This document shows, in pieces, positions 16,739-26,357 of a stretch of 64,000 nt of DNA. A program made the position numbers and the translations under genes. The notes below the pieces were generated by a model. It was not told the DNA's origin and made no database searches. It saw only the letters and a program-made list of their open reading frames with translations. Origin of the DNA: CBDDGJ01 sp965199285 (lineage in GTDB: Bacteria; Pseudomonadota; Alphaproteobacteria; RS24); the NCBI GenBank assembly GCA_965199285.1, contig OZ240687.1, forward strand, positions 1,302,001 to 1,366,000, given 5' to 3'. The number at the start of each line of letters is the position of its first letter. The stretch's first letter is position 1.

Positions 16739-18559
16739 CTATCGCCGCCCGAATAGTTTTTCAATATCCGCGCGCTTTAATTCAACATAAGTCGGGCGGC
16801 CATGATTACACTGACCGCTATGCGGGGTGGCTTCCATATCCCGCAAAAGCGCGTTCATTTCTTCGCCGCTTAACCGTCTGCCTGCGCGCACTGATGTATG
16901 GCAGGCGATTGTGCCGCAAATATCTTCCAGCTTTTCTTTCAGCGCCAAGCCCTCCCCAAATTTTTCAATCTCGCTTGCCAAATCTTTGACCAGATTTTTA
17001 ATATCCCCCTCGCCAATCAGCGCCGGCACTTCCCGCACCAGCACCCCGCCATTGCCGAAAGGTTCAATCATAAACCCAAGCTCGGCAAGCGCATTTGTCT
17101 GAGTAAGCAGCGCCGCGCACTCATCTTCATCCATATCCACCACTTCGGGGATAAGCAATAATTGCCGCGCTATCCCTTGCGCTTCAATCTGTTTTTTCAT
17201 GCGCTCATAAACCAGCCGCTCATGCGCCGCATGTTGGTCGACAATCACCATGCCATCGCTGGTCTGCGCGAGGATATAGGTTTCATGTAATTGCGCCCGC
17301 GCCAGCCCGAGCGGGTAATCTTGTGGTGGGGAAATACCCTCTTGCGGCATGGGAGCTTCTGCCGATGGCGGGGCGCTTTGCCAGCCATCCGCATTACGGG
17401 CTGGTTCAGACATTTGCCCCATCGCGCCATCCATCACCTCACCGGTTGTCGCATGAAATTGCGGTTGGTAAGATGAGCGGGCAGGGAACACGCCTCCCCC
17501 TGTTTGAAACGAACCTAGCGCCTTATCGGCAATAGTTGTTGAAGCGCGATGTCCAGCTTCGGTTAAGCTGGCGCGCAATGCGCCGACAATCATTGAGCGT
17601 ATCAGCGCCGCATCGCGAAAGCGAATTTCGGTTTTTGCCGGATGCACATTCACATCCAAATCCGGCGGCGGCAGGGTTAAAAATAACACCAGCGCAGGGT
17701 GACGATTGCCCGCCAAAAAATCCTGATACGCGCCGCGTACCGCGCCATTTAGCAGCCGGTCTTTCACCGGTCGTCCGTTCACGATAAGAAATTGCTTTTG
17801 CGCGGTGGCGTGATTATAAGTCGGCAAGCCTGCATATCCAGCAAGCGTGATACCCTCGCGTTCGGCTTCTACTGGTACGGCATTATCGCCAAATTCGCGC
17901 CCCATAATATCCGATAATCTTTGTAAGCGCGGCTGCGCGCCAGAGGCGGCGGGATAGGAAAAAACCTTGCGCCCCTCACTATTGAGCCGGAAAGAAATCG
18001 CCTCATGCGCCATCGCCAGACGTTTGACCATATCACTAATCGCCCCTGTTTCGGCGCGGGCGGATTTTAAGAATTTCAGCCGTGCGGGCGTCGCATAAAA
18101 TAAATCGCGGACGCTGATTTGCGTGCCTGCTTGTCCGGCTGCTGGCTGCGGCTCTTCAATTTTGCCGCCTGTTACCTGAATCTGAAAGGCTTGGCTTTGG
18201 TCTGCCGTGCGGCTGGTTATACGCAAGCGCGCCACCGCGCCAATGGAAGGTAAAGCCTCGCCACGAAAGCCAAGCGAGGTGATATAAAACATGCTATCGC
18301 CGCCATCTCCATCCGGCAGTTTTGAAGTAGCGTGGCGTTCAATCGCAAGGCGCAATTCATCATCGCGCATACCATGTCCATCATCTTCAATTTGAATAAG
18401 GGTCTTGCCGCCATTTTCAATCGTGATGTGAATGTTTTTCGCGCCGGCATCAATCGCATTTTCAACCAGCTCTTTCACCACGCTGGCAGGACGCTCAACA
18501 ACCTCACCAGCGGCGATGCGATTAATCGTTTCTTCCGGCAGTTTTCTAAGCTCAGCCAT
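16739..18559 (-). CDS. mutL: DNA mismatch repair protein MutL
   Basis: 606 residues from MAELRKLPEETINRIAAGEV at 18559; the frame is open upstream only because it overlaps pgi. GHKL ATPase motifs are ENAIDAG, DDGHGM and FRGEALPSIGAV. The C-terminal domain has the endonuclease motif DQHAAHERLVYE and ACHTSVRAG plus CNHGRP, so this is a nicking MutL as in bacteria without MutH. The start overlaps the pgi stop by 8 bases, so translation is coupled. Confidence 0.96.
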   Translation of the reverse strand: MAELRKLPEETINRIAAGEVVERPASVVKELVENAIDAGAKNIHITIENGGKTLIQIEDDGHGMRDDELRLAIERHATSKLPDGDGGDSMFYITSLGFRGEALPSIGAVARLRITSRTADQSQAFQIQVTGGKIEEPQPAAGQAGTQISVRDLFYATPARLKFLKSARAETGAISDMVKRLAMAHEAISFRLNSEGRKVFSYPAASGAQPRLQRLSDIMGREFGDNAVPVEAEREGITLAGYAGLPTYNHATAQKQFLIVNGRPVKDRLLNGAVRGAYQDFLAGNRHPALVLFLTLPPPDLDVNVHPAKTEIRFRDAALIRSMIVGALRASLTEAGHRASTTIADKALGSFQTGGGVFPARSSYQPQFHATTGEVMDGAMGQMSEPARNADGWQSAPPSAEAPMPQEGISPPQDYPLGLARAQLHETYILAQTSDGMVIVDQHAAHERLVYERMKKQIEAQGIARQLLLIPEVVDMDEDECAALLTQTNALAELGFMIEPFGNGGVLVREVPALIGEGDIKNLVKDLASEIEKFGEGLALKEKLEDICGTIACHTSVRAGRRLSGEEMNALLRDMEATPHSGQCNHGRPTYVELKRADIEKLFGRR

Positions 18560-19811
18560 GTTCCCCCATATATTGTTTGGCGCGTTTTTTGCCGTCTTCA
18601 ACGGCGGGTTGGTCAAACGCATCTACCCCGCAAAGGGCGGCGGCGAGAATGGTTTCAAGCATGAAATTCATTAGCAATTCGCCGATCACAGGCGGGCTAA
18701 TCTCGGGCAAAGCAATGTGGCGGACAGGACGATTATGGGCGATAAGCGTATCACGGGTGGCACGCATTTCGGCATCCACCAAATCACCAATTTTGCGGCC
18801 TGTATAATAATCTGCATCCGCGCCAAAATCTGCGCCCGCCAGCGCGCCGGTATTTTTTGTTGAATGCGAGATGAGCGTATAGAATTTATCATCCGGCCCA
18901 TCGAGATAAAGCTGCAACTGGCTATGTTGGTCAACGGGTCCCAAGCCGCTTATCGGGGTTGTGCCTTGCCCATTTTTGCCAAGACTTTCCGCCCATAATT
19001 GCCGATACCATAGGCCGAATTTTTGCAACCGATCGGCATAAGAAAACAGCACGCTGATATTGCGGCCTGCTTGCGCATGAGCGATTTGCAATGCCGCGCC
19101 GCTGGCGGCGGGCTTTTCGCGCACTGGCGCGTCACTGAACAGATTATCAAGCGCGGCCTTCGCGCCAGCGCGTATCTCATGCGGGTCAATGCCCGCCCAT
19201 ATTGCTGGTAAAAGCCCGGTATTGGTCAGCACTGAAAAGCGGCCGCCAATCTCTTTATCATGCGCGGTAAAGGCGAGATTATATTTTTCGGCAATGCGGC
19301 GCAGAAGATTATCACTGTCTTCGCTAAGCACCGCAACATAATCTTGCGGCTTAAGCCCGTTTTCGGTAAGCGCGCTTAGACAAGCAGAAAATTGCATTAA
19401 TGTTTCTGCCGTGCCGCCAGATTTGGAGACCACTAAAAACCGGCTTTCCTTAAGGCGGGGCATTTGCAAAAGCCGCGCCATGCTTTCGGCATCGAGATTA
19501 TCGGCAAAACATAAGGCTGGTTGAGATTCATAGCCCAAATCATAACCAAGGCAATCATGCCCGCTAATTTGCGCCAAGACTTGCGCCCCCAAAGATGAGC
19601 CACCGGTGCCGAGAATAATAATATAGCGCGCATCTGAAAACTTATCAGCAATATTCTGCATTGCCGCTATGTCATCGGTGCGGGCAGGCAAGGCAAAATG
19701 TGGCAGGGGGGTTTTCTTATATGTGTCAATGAGTTCATCCAGCCGTTCTAAATGGGTTTCATAAAACGGTGTCGATTTATCATCCAAACTATGTGCGATG
19801 TGATAGTCCAT
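18552..19811 (-). CDS. pgi: Glucose-6-phosphate isomerase, short form
   Basis: 419 residues, much shorter than the 550-residue E. coli enzyme but like the forms of some alphaproteobacteria. Sugar-phosphate binding (SIS) segments LGTGGSSLGAQVLAQ and VVSKSGGTAETLMQF, GGRFSVLTNTGLLPA and GPVDQHSQLQLYLDG with the catalytic region are present. Interconverts glucose-6-phosphate and fructose-6-phosphate in the cytoplasm. Overlaps mutL. Confidence 0.9.
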   Translation of the reverse strand: MDYHIAHSLDDKSTPFYETHLERLDELIDTYKKTPLPHFALPARTDDIAAMQNIADKFSDARYIIILGTGGSSLGAQVLAQISGHDCLGYDLGYESQPALCFADNLDAESMARLLQMPRLKESRFLVVSKSGGTAETLMQFSACLSALTENGLKPQDYVAVLSEDSDNLLRRIAEKYNLAFTAHDKEIGGRFSVLTNTGLLPAIWAGIDPHEIRAGAKAALDNLFSDAPVREKPAASGAALQIAHAQAGRNISVLFSYADRLQKFGLWYRQLWAESLGKNGQGTTPISGLGPVDQHSQLQLYLDGPDDKFYTLISHSTKNTGALAGADFGADADYYTGRKIGDLVDAEMRATRDTLIAHNRPVRHIALPEISPPVIGELLMNFMLETILAAALCGVDAFDQPAVEDGKKRAKQYMGEHG

Positions 19812-19872
19812 GGCGCTTCCAACTCAGCTTAATCTAGCACAAAATAGTGAGTCGCATGAAAAATCTCTCTAT

Positions 19873-20355
19873 TTATAAGCGTAATTCCTCTGCCGCAATC
19901 ACCACGCCATCCGCATCGGCATAAAGCCAATCACCTGGTTTAATGATAATGCCGCCAAAATGAACCGGTATATTTTCATCACCCAATCCCCGCTTTACCG
20001 ATTTTCGCGGATGCGTGCCACGTGCCTTAATGCCAATCGCTTCTGCCGCAAGCTCCGCCGTATCGCGCACACAGCCATTTATGACAATCCCTGCCCAGCC
20101 ATTTTGCGCCGCCAATTGGGCAAGATTGCCGCCAAACAAAGCACAGCGATGCGAATTGCCACCATCCACCACCAGCACTTGCCCCTTGCCTTTACGCTCA
20201 ACGGCAGCGCGCAGCTTGCTATTATCTTCAAATGTCGCAAGGGTTACAACGCGCCCGTGAAAATTCATCACCCCGCCATAATCCTGCCATTGCCCTTCGA
20301 GATAACGGAGCTTGTTTTCATACGCATCCGATAAATCAGTGGTTGGATAGGTCAT
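19873..20355 (-). CDS. RraA-fold protein (RNase E inhibitor RraA or 4-hydroxy-4-methyl-2-oxoglutarate aldolase type)
   Basis: 160 residues from ATG 20355; a TTG five codons upstream is less likely. TTDLSDAYENKL at the start, VVDGGNSHRCALFGGNLA and GIVINGCVRDTAEL are the family core; the last holds the D/R pair used for metal and substrate in the aldolases. GIKARGTHPRKSVKRGLGD follows. The family contains both RNase E regulators and aldolases and sequence alone does not decide. It starts 18 bases after the aceA stop, so probably cotranscribed with it. Confidence 0.8.
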   Translation of the reverse strand: MTYPTTDLSDAYENKLRYLEGQWQDYGGVMNFHGRVVTLATFEDNSKLRAAVERKGKGQVLVVDGGNSHRCALFGGNLAQLAAQNGWAGIVINGCVRDTAELAAEAIGIKARGTHPRKSVKRGLGDENIPVHFGGIIIKPGDWLYADADGVVIAAEELRL

Positions 20356-20373
20356 TGAGCGAAAAGACAATTA

Positions 20374-21981
20374 TTAAAACTGGTTCATTGTATTATCTTC
20401 ACCTGCCGCCAGCAGCGCATTATCACCAGAGAAATATTCCTTATGGTCATCGCCCATATTTGAACCTGCCAAATCTTGGTGCTTGACAGAGGCCATATCG
20501 CGACGAATTTCTTGGCGCTGAATACCAGCAACATAAGCCAACATGCCTTGATTGCCGAAATAGCCCTCAGAAAGCGTATCCAGCCCCAATGCGGTTTCAT
20601 GATAGGTTGGCAAAGTGATAAGGTGATGGAAAATACCCGCTTTTTTCGCCGCATCTTTTTGGAAGTTACGAATTTTCTTATCCGCTTCAATCGCCAAAGG
20701 TGAATCATCAAATTTCTTATCCATCAGCCCTTGCGGATTTTTCGCCGGATTTGGATATTTAGACATATTTTTACCTGCCTTTGCCCATGCGTCATAAACC
20801 TGTGTGCGGAAATTAAGCGTCCAGTTAAAACTTGGGCTATTATTATAGACCAGCTTCGCATCCGGAATGGCTTTGCGAATCCGTTTCACCATGCCGCCAA
20901 TTTGTCCAACATGTGGTTTTTCGGTTTCAATCCACAACAGATCTGCGCCATTTTGGAGCGAGGTAATGCAATCCAGCACCACGCGGTCTTCGCCAGTTCC
21001 TTCCTTGAACGCATAAAGCCCATTTGGCAAACGCAATGGCCGCACCAGCTTGCCATTTTGGGTGAGCGTCATGTCACCTTCGCGAATATCTTTTGGCTTT
21101 ATTTCTTCGGTTTCCAAAAACGCATTATATTGGCTCGCCAAATCGCCAGCTTTTTGCGAGACAGGGATTTTTTGCGTCAGCCCCGCGCCAAGACTATCGG
21201 TGCGTGCGACAATCACGCCATTTTCAACCCCAAGCTCGAGAAAGGCATAACGCACCGCATTAATTTTTGACAGAAAATCCTCATGCGGCACGGTGACTTT
21301 ACCATCTTGGTGACCACATTGTTTCGCATCAGATACCTGATTTTCAATCTGAATACAGCAAGCACCCGCCTCAATCATTTTCTTAGCGAGAAGATAAGTC
21401 GCTTCCTCATTACCGAAACCAGCATCAATATCGGCAATAATCGGCACCACATGGGTTTCGAAATTATCAATATCTTTCAGCGCTTTTGTGATTGCGGGCT
21501 TTTTGCCTTTTGCCCGCGCCTCATCAAGTGCGACAAATAAATGCCGCAATTCGCGCGCATCCGCCTGCCTTAAGAAGGTGTAAATCTCTTCGATTAATTC
21601 CGGCACAGTGGTTTTTTCATGCATGGACTGATCCGGCAATGGCCCGAATTTAGAGCGCAATGCCGCCACCATCCAGCCGCTTAAATAAACATAAGATTTA
21701 TCGGTTGTCTTTTGCCGTTTTTTCACCGACATCATCATTTGCTGGGCGACAAACCCATGCCAGCAGCCCAAGCTCTGGGTATAATTGCTGCTGTTTTTAT
21801 CATAATCGGCCATATCTTTACGCATAATATCGGCGGTATAGCGGGCAATATCGAGGCCGGTTTTGAAGCGGTTTTGTAGCCGCATCCGCGCAACATAATC
21901 GGGGTCGAGCGCTTTCCAGCCCTTACCGCCTTTGCGGATTAATTTTTTTGCTTGTTCTGTTTCTTTAAGATAATTAGCCAT
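20374..21981 (-). CDS. aceA: Isocitrate lyase, long form
   Basis: 535 residues from the ATG at 21981, preceded by GAAGGAGGCACGC. Length and the motif KQCGHQDGKVTVPHEDFL place it in the about 530-residue subgroup known from Pseudomonas aeruginosa. Catalytic Cys is near residue 220; IADIDAGFGNEEATYLLAKK and NNSPSFNWTLNF are also conserved. Splits isocitrate to glyoxylate and succinate, allowing growth on acetate or fatty acids. Malate synthase is not in this window. Its promoter region is shared with the divergent regulator. Confidence 0.96.
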   Translation of the reverse strand: MANYLKETEQAKKLIRKGGKGWKALDPDYVARMRLQNRFKTGLDIARYTADIMRKDMADYDKNSSNYTQSLGCWHGFVAQQMMMSVKKRQKTTDKSYVYLSGWMVAALRSKFGPLPDQSMHEKTTVPELIEEIYTFLRQADARELRHLFVALDEARAKGKKPAITKALKDIDNFETHVVPIIADIDAGFGNEEATYLLAKKMIEAGACCIQIENQVSDAKQCGHQDGKVTVPHEDFLSKINAVRYAFLELGVENGVIVARTDSLGAGLTQKIPVSQKAGDLASQYNAFLETEEIKPKDIREGDMTLTQNGKLVRPLRLPNGLYAFKEGTGEDRVVLDCITSLQNGADLLWIETEKPHVGQIGGMVKRIRKAIPDAKLVYNNSPSFNWTLNFRTQVYDAWAKAGKNMSKYPNPAKNPQGLMDKKFDDSPLAIEADKKIRNFQKDAAKKAGIFHHLITLPTYHETALGLDTLSEGYFGNQGMLAYVAGIQRQEIRRDMASVKHQDLAGSNMGDDHKEYFSGDNALLAAGEDNTMNQF

Positions 21982-22179
21982 GCGTGCCTCCTTCATGATG
22001 ATAGGTGAGATTATCTATTGGCCGTTTCAATACATGAGATAAGTGTCTTTTTCTAGGGGGTTTGCGGCGCTTAAACTGTATTAATGTGAAATTGTTACAA
22101 AAAATATGGATTTTCTTAGTAAAATATGTAAAACTTGTAAATGTAAAATATTTCAATGTGAAGTAGTTTAAGGGATATG
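21982..22179. promoter_or_regulatory. Divergent aceA / regulator control region
   Basis: About 200 bases, strongly A+T-rich in its second half. TGTGAAATTG (22085-22094) and CAATGTGAAG (22154-22163) face each other, and TGTAAAA occurs twice between them (about 22127-22148). Such repeats are candidate sites for the RamB-like protein encoded to the right. No experimentally known site sequence was matched. Confidence 0.4.
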
Positions 22180-23622
22180 ATGGCAGACGATAAGGTGATA
22201 GAGCGCAAATTATTTGCCGGTGCGCGGATTAAACGCTTGCGCCGCGAGCTTGGGTTGACCCAAACCGCAATGGCAGACTCTCTTTCGATTTCGACCAGCT
22301 ATCTTAATTTAATCGAACATGACCAGCGGCCGATTTCGGCGCAGCTAATCGTCCAGCTGATTGATGTGTTTGACCTCGACCCGCGTGATTTGGGGGGCGG
22401 TGAAGAAGCGCGCGCCTATCAGCAATTATTGGAAGTGTTTGCCGACCCGCTTTTGCGTGATGTCGGACTTACGGCGCGGGAGCTAAAAGAGCTTGCCAAT
22501 ACCAGCCCGCAAGCCGCCGAAGCGATGGGGCGGCTGTATCGTGCCTATAAGGAAAGCCATACCGAGCAGGCCGCCTTGTCAGAACGCTTGGCGGGTGTCA
22601 CCCAAACCGGACAGGGGGATGCTTATCTGGCAATGGAAGATGTGCGCGATTTTATCGCCCAGCAGCATAATTATTTTCCGGCACTTGATGAAGCGGGCAG
22701 TATGATTTATCAGGATATTATGGGCGATGGGCAAGATGACCCCTATCTTGCCTTGCGCCAACGTTTGCAAGATTTGCATCACGTCCATACCCGCATCATG
22801 CCGCAGGAAGTGATGGGCGAGAATACCCGCTATTATGACCGCCACCGGCAAACGATTTTTCTTTCTGAAATGCTCGACCAGCCAGAGCGCAGTTTTCAGC
22901 TTGCCTATCAACTGGCTTATTTGGAGCAACATGCAAGCATTGGGGATATTATTGATAAGGCTGGTTTTGCGCTGGAAGACGCCAATATCATTGCGCGGGT
23001 TTCTTTGGCGAATTATTGCGCTGCCGCCATTCTTATGCCTTATCAGGATTTTCTGGCGCGTGCGGTGCAGACGCAATATGATATTAAATTATTAGGCCGC
23101 CGTTTTGGCACAAGTTTTGAGCAAGTCTGCCATCGGCTTACCACATTGCAAAATCCGGCCGCGCGGGGGATTCCGTTTTTCCTTATCCGCGTTGATAGTG
23201 CTGGCAATATCTCCAAACGCTTTTCGGCCGGTGGGTTTCATTTTGCGCGGTTGGGCGGAACTTGCCCGCGCTGGCATGTTTATGATGCGTTTCGCGTAGC
23301 AGGTTCGGTCAATACGCAAATCATCCAAATGGAAGATGGAACCCGCTATTTTTCCATCGCGCGTACTGTTAGTCGGGATAATTCCGGCTTTGGCGTACCG
23401 GGTAATCAATTCGCGCTGGCTTTGGGCTGTGAGATTAGCCATGCAGGGCAAATGATTTATTCAAAAGGTTTGGATCTGGAACGCCCCGAAGCCGATACGC
23501 CGATTGGGATAAATTGCCGCCTTTGTAGCCGCGATAATTGTTCGCAACGCGCCATGCCGAGCCTCACCCGCACATTAGAGTTGGATGAGCATCGTCGTGA
23601 TAGTGCCAGCTTCGGGGTGTGA
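22180..23622 (+). CDS. XRE-family regulator with RamB/ScfR-type ImmA-like and C-terminal domains
   Basis: 480 residues from ATG 22180 (AGGGA 5 bases upstream; ATG 22177 is too close). An N-terminal helix-turn-helix (about 12-68: IKRLRRELGLTQTAMADSLSISTSYLNLIEHDQRP) is followed by an IrrE/ImmA-like domain without a clear HExxH, and a C-terminal short-chain acyl regulator domain ending in a cysteine cluster CRLCSRDNCSQRAMPSL. RamB in Corynebacterium controls isocitrate lyase; divergence from aceA suggests the same role here. Confidence 0.85.
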   Translation: MADDKVIERKLFAGARIKRLRRELGLTQTAMADSLSISTSYLNLIEHDQRPISAQLIVQLIDVFDLDPRDLGGGEEARAYQQLLEVFADPLLRDVGLTARELKELANTSPQAAEAMGRLYRAYKESHTEQAALSERLAGVTQTGQGDAYLAMEDVRDFIAQQHNYFPALDEAGSMIYQDIMGDGQDDPYLALRQRLQDLHHVHTRIMPQEVMGENTRYYDRHRQTIFLSEMLDQPERSFQLAYQLAYLEQHASIGDIIDKAGFALEDANIIARVSLANYCAAAILMPYQDFLARAVQTQYDIKLLGRRFGTSFEQVCHRLTTLQNPAARGIPFFLIRVDSAGNISKRFSAGGFHFARLGGTCPRWHVYDAFRVAGSVNTQIIQMEDGTRYFSIARTVSRDNSGFGVPGNQFALALGCEISHAGQMIYSKGLDLERPEADTPIGINCRLCSRDNCSQRAMPSLTRTLELDEHRRDSASFGV

Positions 23623-23706
23623 AGCGCTATAAGCAACCATATTCATAAAACTGTCATGTTCATCACATAATTTATGATAATATAAACGCATATTGGGAGG
23701 CAGAAT

Positions 23707-25593
23707 ATGACATCAGATAAAGACAGCCAATTCACTTATATTATATCGCGCGCCATGTCGCGGCGCGACTTTATGGGCAAGTCGGCTCTATTGGGGTTAT
23801 CGACTTTGGCGATGGGCTCAACCGCCCTGTCTTCACTTGCCCATGCCGGTAAAGCTGTTGCGGCGGATTTTATTGGCTTTACCCCCATTAAAGCAGAGAC
23901 TGATAATGCGGTGCACTTACCTGCTGGCTATTCTTATGACGTGCTGATTGCATGGGGAGATCCGCTCTTTGCGGATGGCGCAGAATTTGATTATGAAACG
24001 CGCGGCACGGCTCAATCGCAAGCGGTTTCCTTCGGTGATAATACGGATGGGATGGAGGCTTTTGAAACCTCAAATGGCCGCATGATTATGGCGGTGAATA
24101 ATGAATATACCAATATTAAATGGTTAATCCCAAGCGGCAAGCTCGAAACAGCTGATGATATTCGCAAAACCCAAGCCGCGCATGGGATTAGCATTTTTGA
24201 AATTGTCAAGACGAGGACGGGCTGGAAAGTCGACCGCAAAAGCCGCTATAATCGCCGTATCACGCCAAATACGGAAATGGAAATCACCGGCATTGCGCGC
24301 GGCTCTGATTGGCTTAAAACCAGTGCTGATCCGAAGGGTATACAATCCTTGGGGACGTGGAATAATTGTGGCTCTGGCCGCACCCCATGGGGTACATATC
24401 TGACCTGTGAAGAAAATTTCGATAAATATTTTGCTGCAAGCGATTCTGATACAGAAATAACCCCCGAATATAAACGCTATGGCGTTGGCGTAAAGGATGC
24501 GGGTTATCGCTGGTATAAGATAGACTCACGGTTTGATATTGCCAAAGAGCCGAACGAACCTAATCGGGTTGGTTATGTTGTCGAGATTGATGTCGAAGAG
24601 CCAAACTCACGCCCCCGCAAATTGACAAGCCTTGGCAGGTTTAAGCATGAGAATGCTGAGCTTGTGGTGAATAAGGATGGTCGTATTGTCGTCTATATGG
24701 GGGATGATCAGCGCGGTGAATATCTTTACAAATATGTATCCGATGGAGTTTATAAGCCGTCGCGCGGTAAGCGGAATAATCGCCTATTGGAAGAGGGTAC
24801 ATTATATGTCGCAAAATTTGGCGAAGCTAATGGCAAGCTTGCGGGCAGAGGAAAATGGATTCCACTTATCTATGGCAAAAATGGTCTCACCCAAAAGAAC
24901 GGTTTTCATTCGCAAGCAGATATTCAGGTTTTCCCGCGTATGGCCGCCGATATTGTCGGCGCAACGACGATGGATCGCCCCGAATGGGTCGCCGCCAGCC
25001 CGCATAATAGTGCGGTCTATTGCTGTCTCACCAATAATAAGCAACGCGGTGTGAAGGATAATGCCGGTGGCTTTGAGCAGGTTGTAAACGGTCCAAACCC
25101 ACGCGCAAAAAATAATTATGGCCAGATTATTCGGTGGATGCCAGATGGCGATGACCATACGGGGCTTAAATTTTCTTGGAACTTATTTGTGGTGGCGGGT
25201 AATCCGCTCGTCCAGCAAGGGCTTTATGCTGGTACAGATAATATCACGCCGGAAAATATGTTTAACTCGCCGGATGGTTTGAAATTTGATACCGATGGGC
25301 GGCTTTGGATTCAGACCGATGGCAAATATAGTAATAAGGGTGATTATGAGGGTATGGGCAATAATCAAATGCTGTGCGCCCATCCGCATACGGGTGAAAT
25401 AAAGCGTTTCATGGTTGGTCCCACGGCGTGCGAGGTCACGGGTTTGAGCATTATTGATAATAATAGAACAATGTTTGTTGGTATCCAACACCCAGAGATG
25501 GGAAAAGATAAAACCGCGTTTCCGTTCGGCAATGTGCCGCGTTCCGCGATTATTATGATTACAAAAGATGATGGCGGCGTGATCGGAACCTAG
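23707..25593 (+). CDS. PhoX-family phosphatase (DUF839), Tat-exported
   Basis: 628 residues. A twin-arginine signal (SRRDFMGKSALLGL, then an Ala-rich region to about residue 50) directs export to the periplasm, consistent with the Ca/Fe cofactor of PhoX. Family segments: NCGSGRTPWGTYLTCEENF, HENAELVVN, YVSDGVYKPS, AASPHNSAVYCCLTNN, NYGQIIRWMPDGDDH and FNSPDGLKFDTDGRLWIQTDG. Releases phosphate from organic phosphates. Good GGGAGG site at 23695-23700. The stop codon is the first three bases of the TAGCGCGT stem of its terminator. Confidence 0.9.
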   Translation: MTSDKDSQFTYIISRAMSRRDFMGKSALLGLSTLAMGSTALSSLAHAGKAVAADFIGFTPIKAETDNAVHLPAGYSYDVLIAWGDPLFADGAEFDYETRGTAQSQAVSFGDNTDGMEAFETSNGRMIMAVNNEYTNIKWLIPSGKLETADDIRKTQAAHGISIFEIVKTRTGWKVDRKSRYNRRITPNTEMEITGIARGSDWLKTSADPKGIQSLGTWNNCGSGRTPWGTYLTCEENFDKYFAASDSDTEITPEYKRYGVGVKDAGYRWYKIDSRFDIAKEPNEPNRVGYVVEIDVEEPNSRPRKLTSLGRFKHENAELVVNKDGRIVVYMGDDQRGEYLYKYVSDGVYKPSRGKRNNRLLEEGTLYVAKFGEANGKLAGRGKWIPLIYGKNGLTQKNGFHSQADIQVFPRMAADIVGATTMDRPEWVAASPHNSAVYCCLTNNKQRGVKDNAGGFEQVVNGPNPRAKNNYGQIIRWMPDGDDHTGLKFSWNLFVVAGNPLVQQGLYAGTDNITPENMFNSPDGLKFDTDGRLWIQTDGKYSNKGDYEGMGNNQMLCAHPHTGEIKRFMVGPTACEVTGLSIIDNNRTMFVGIQHPEMGKDKTAFPFGNVPRSAIIMITKDDGGVIGT

Positions 25594-25648
25594 CGCGTGT
25601 TGCGTAATTATGCGTTCACTTTATCGCGTGGACGCGCTAGATTTTTTT
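25590..25648 (+). terminator. Rho-independent terminator of the PhoX gene
   Basis: CTAGCGCGT (25590-25598) pairs with ACGCGCTAG (25632-25640), followed at once by seven T (25642-25648). The loop is long (about 33 bases) and may fold further. The first arm contains the PhoX stop codon. Confidence 0.65.
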
Positions 25649-25735
25649 CGTTCACGCCAATGCCTTTCAGGCATGGCTCCACGAGGGCGGCACGTTTGCC
25701 GAGCTTGCAGTCGCAAGCCTTCCTTTTTCTTCGAC
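25643..25735 (+). repeat. Family 3 three-hairpin repeat, copy alpha
   Basis: Starts with a T run and CGTTCACG, then hairpins ATGCCT/AGGCAT (25660-25674), CGGCA/TGCCG (25688-25701) and GCTTGC-AGTC-GCAAGC (25703-25718), then CTTCCTTTTTCTTCG. Matches copy beta at 52431 in order and loops, with different but still complementary arms. The first 35 bases recur inverted at 26421-26455. Confidence 0.7.
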
Positions 25736-25795
25736 AAATCGAATAGTACTGCAAAAATATTTACTGAACACATGACTCTGCGACATGCTCTAAAC

Positions 25796-26149
25796 TTATG
25801 CTTTGGCGAGGCTTTTGGCGATATATAATAGTGCGTCTTTATGACCCTGTTTTTTGGTGGTCTTATAGGCTTCGACCAGCCGGAAAAGGTTGTCATCCAT
25901 AACTATTTCTGGTTGTGGCGGCGTGTGAAATGCGTCTATATCGACATGAAGCGCAAGGGCAATGCGGTGCAGATTAGTGGCGGAAACCGCATTGCGCCCC
26001 AATTCATAAGATTTCAGCGTTGCCGGTTTTAGAACCGCATTTTGGTGGCGATAAATCTGCTCGCATAAATCTTTCTTCGTCATGCCTGCCTTGAGGCGAT
26101 AGAGTTTTATATTCTCACCAATCATCCGATTTTTGTCTTCATCTTGCAT
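25796..26149 (-). CDS. Small XRE-family transcriptional regulator
   Basis: 117 residues. Helix-turn-helix in residues 10-70 (IGENIKLYRLKAGMTKKDLC, then KPATLKSYELGRNAVSATNLHRIA); the rest is a short helical tail. Slightly unusual is the insertion YRHQNAVLKP in the turn. Two GTAA...TTAC dyads lie directly upstream and are likely its own operators. It sits alone in a repeat-rich patch between inverted 35-base repeats, and no partner gene of toxin type is seen. Confidence 0.8.
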   Translation of the reverse strand: MQDEDKNRMIGENIKLYRLKAGMTKKDLCEQIYRHQNAVLKPATLKSYELGRNAVSATNLHRIALALHVDIDAFHTPPQPEIVMDDNLFRLVEAYKTTKKQGHKDALLYIAKSLAKA

Positions 26150-26181
26150 GGGGTTTTCCTCCTATGTTTATGACCATATTC

Positions 26182-26228
26182 GTAATTGTTACATATTTTT
26201 TACCGCTTGCATACGTAACAGTTGTTAC
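26182..26228 (-). promoter_or_regulatory. Two candidate operators of the XRE regulator
   Basis: GTAATTGTTAC (26182-26192) and GTAACAGTTGTTAC (26215-26228) are dyads built on the half-site GTAA(C), 33 bases apart centre to centre, within 80 bases upstream of the regulator start at 26149. This spacing (about three helical turns) and position suit autorepression. Confidence 0.5.
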
Positions 26229-26273
26229 CATCTGACGGGAAACTTATTTGCGCGATTTTTCTTTGCTTACCAA

Positions 26274-26357
26274 ATGGGTAATTATCCGTTCGCTTTATTT
26301 GCGATCAGTTTTATGATTTGGGCATGGGAAAAGAAAGGCTTGCTGCCTAAAAAGTAA
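26274..26357 (+). CDS. Doubtful short hydrophobic ORF
   Basis: 27 codons from ATG 26274 (the frame is open back to 26133): MGNYPFALFAISFMIWAWEK, then KGLLPKK. It looks like a membrane-helix tail with basic end, perhaps the remnant of a larger membrane protein. It has no convincing ribosome site. Confidence 0.2.
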   Translation: MGNYPFALFAISFMIWAWEKKGLLPKK

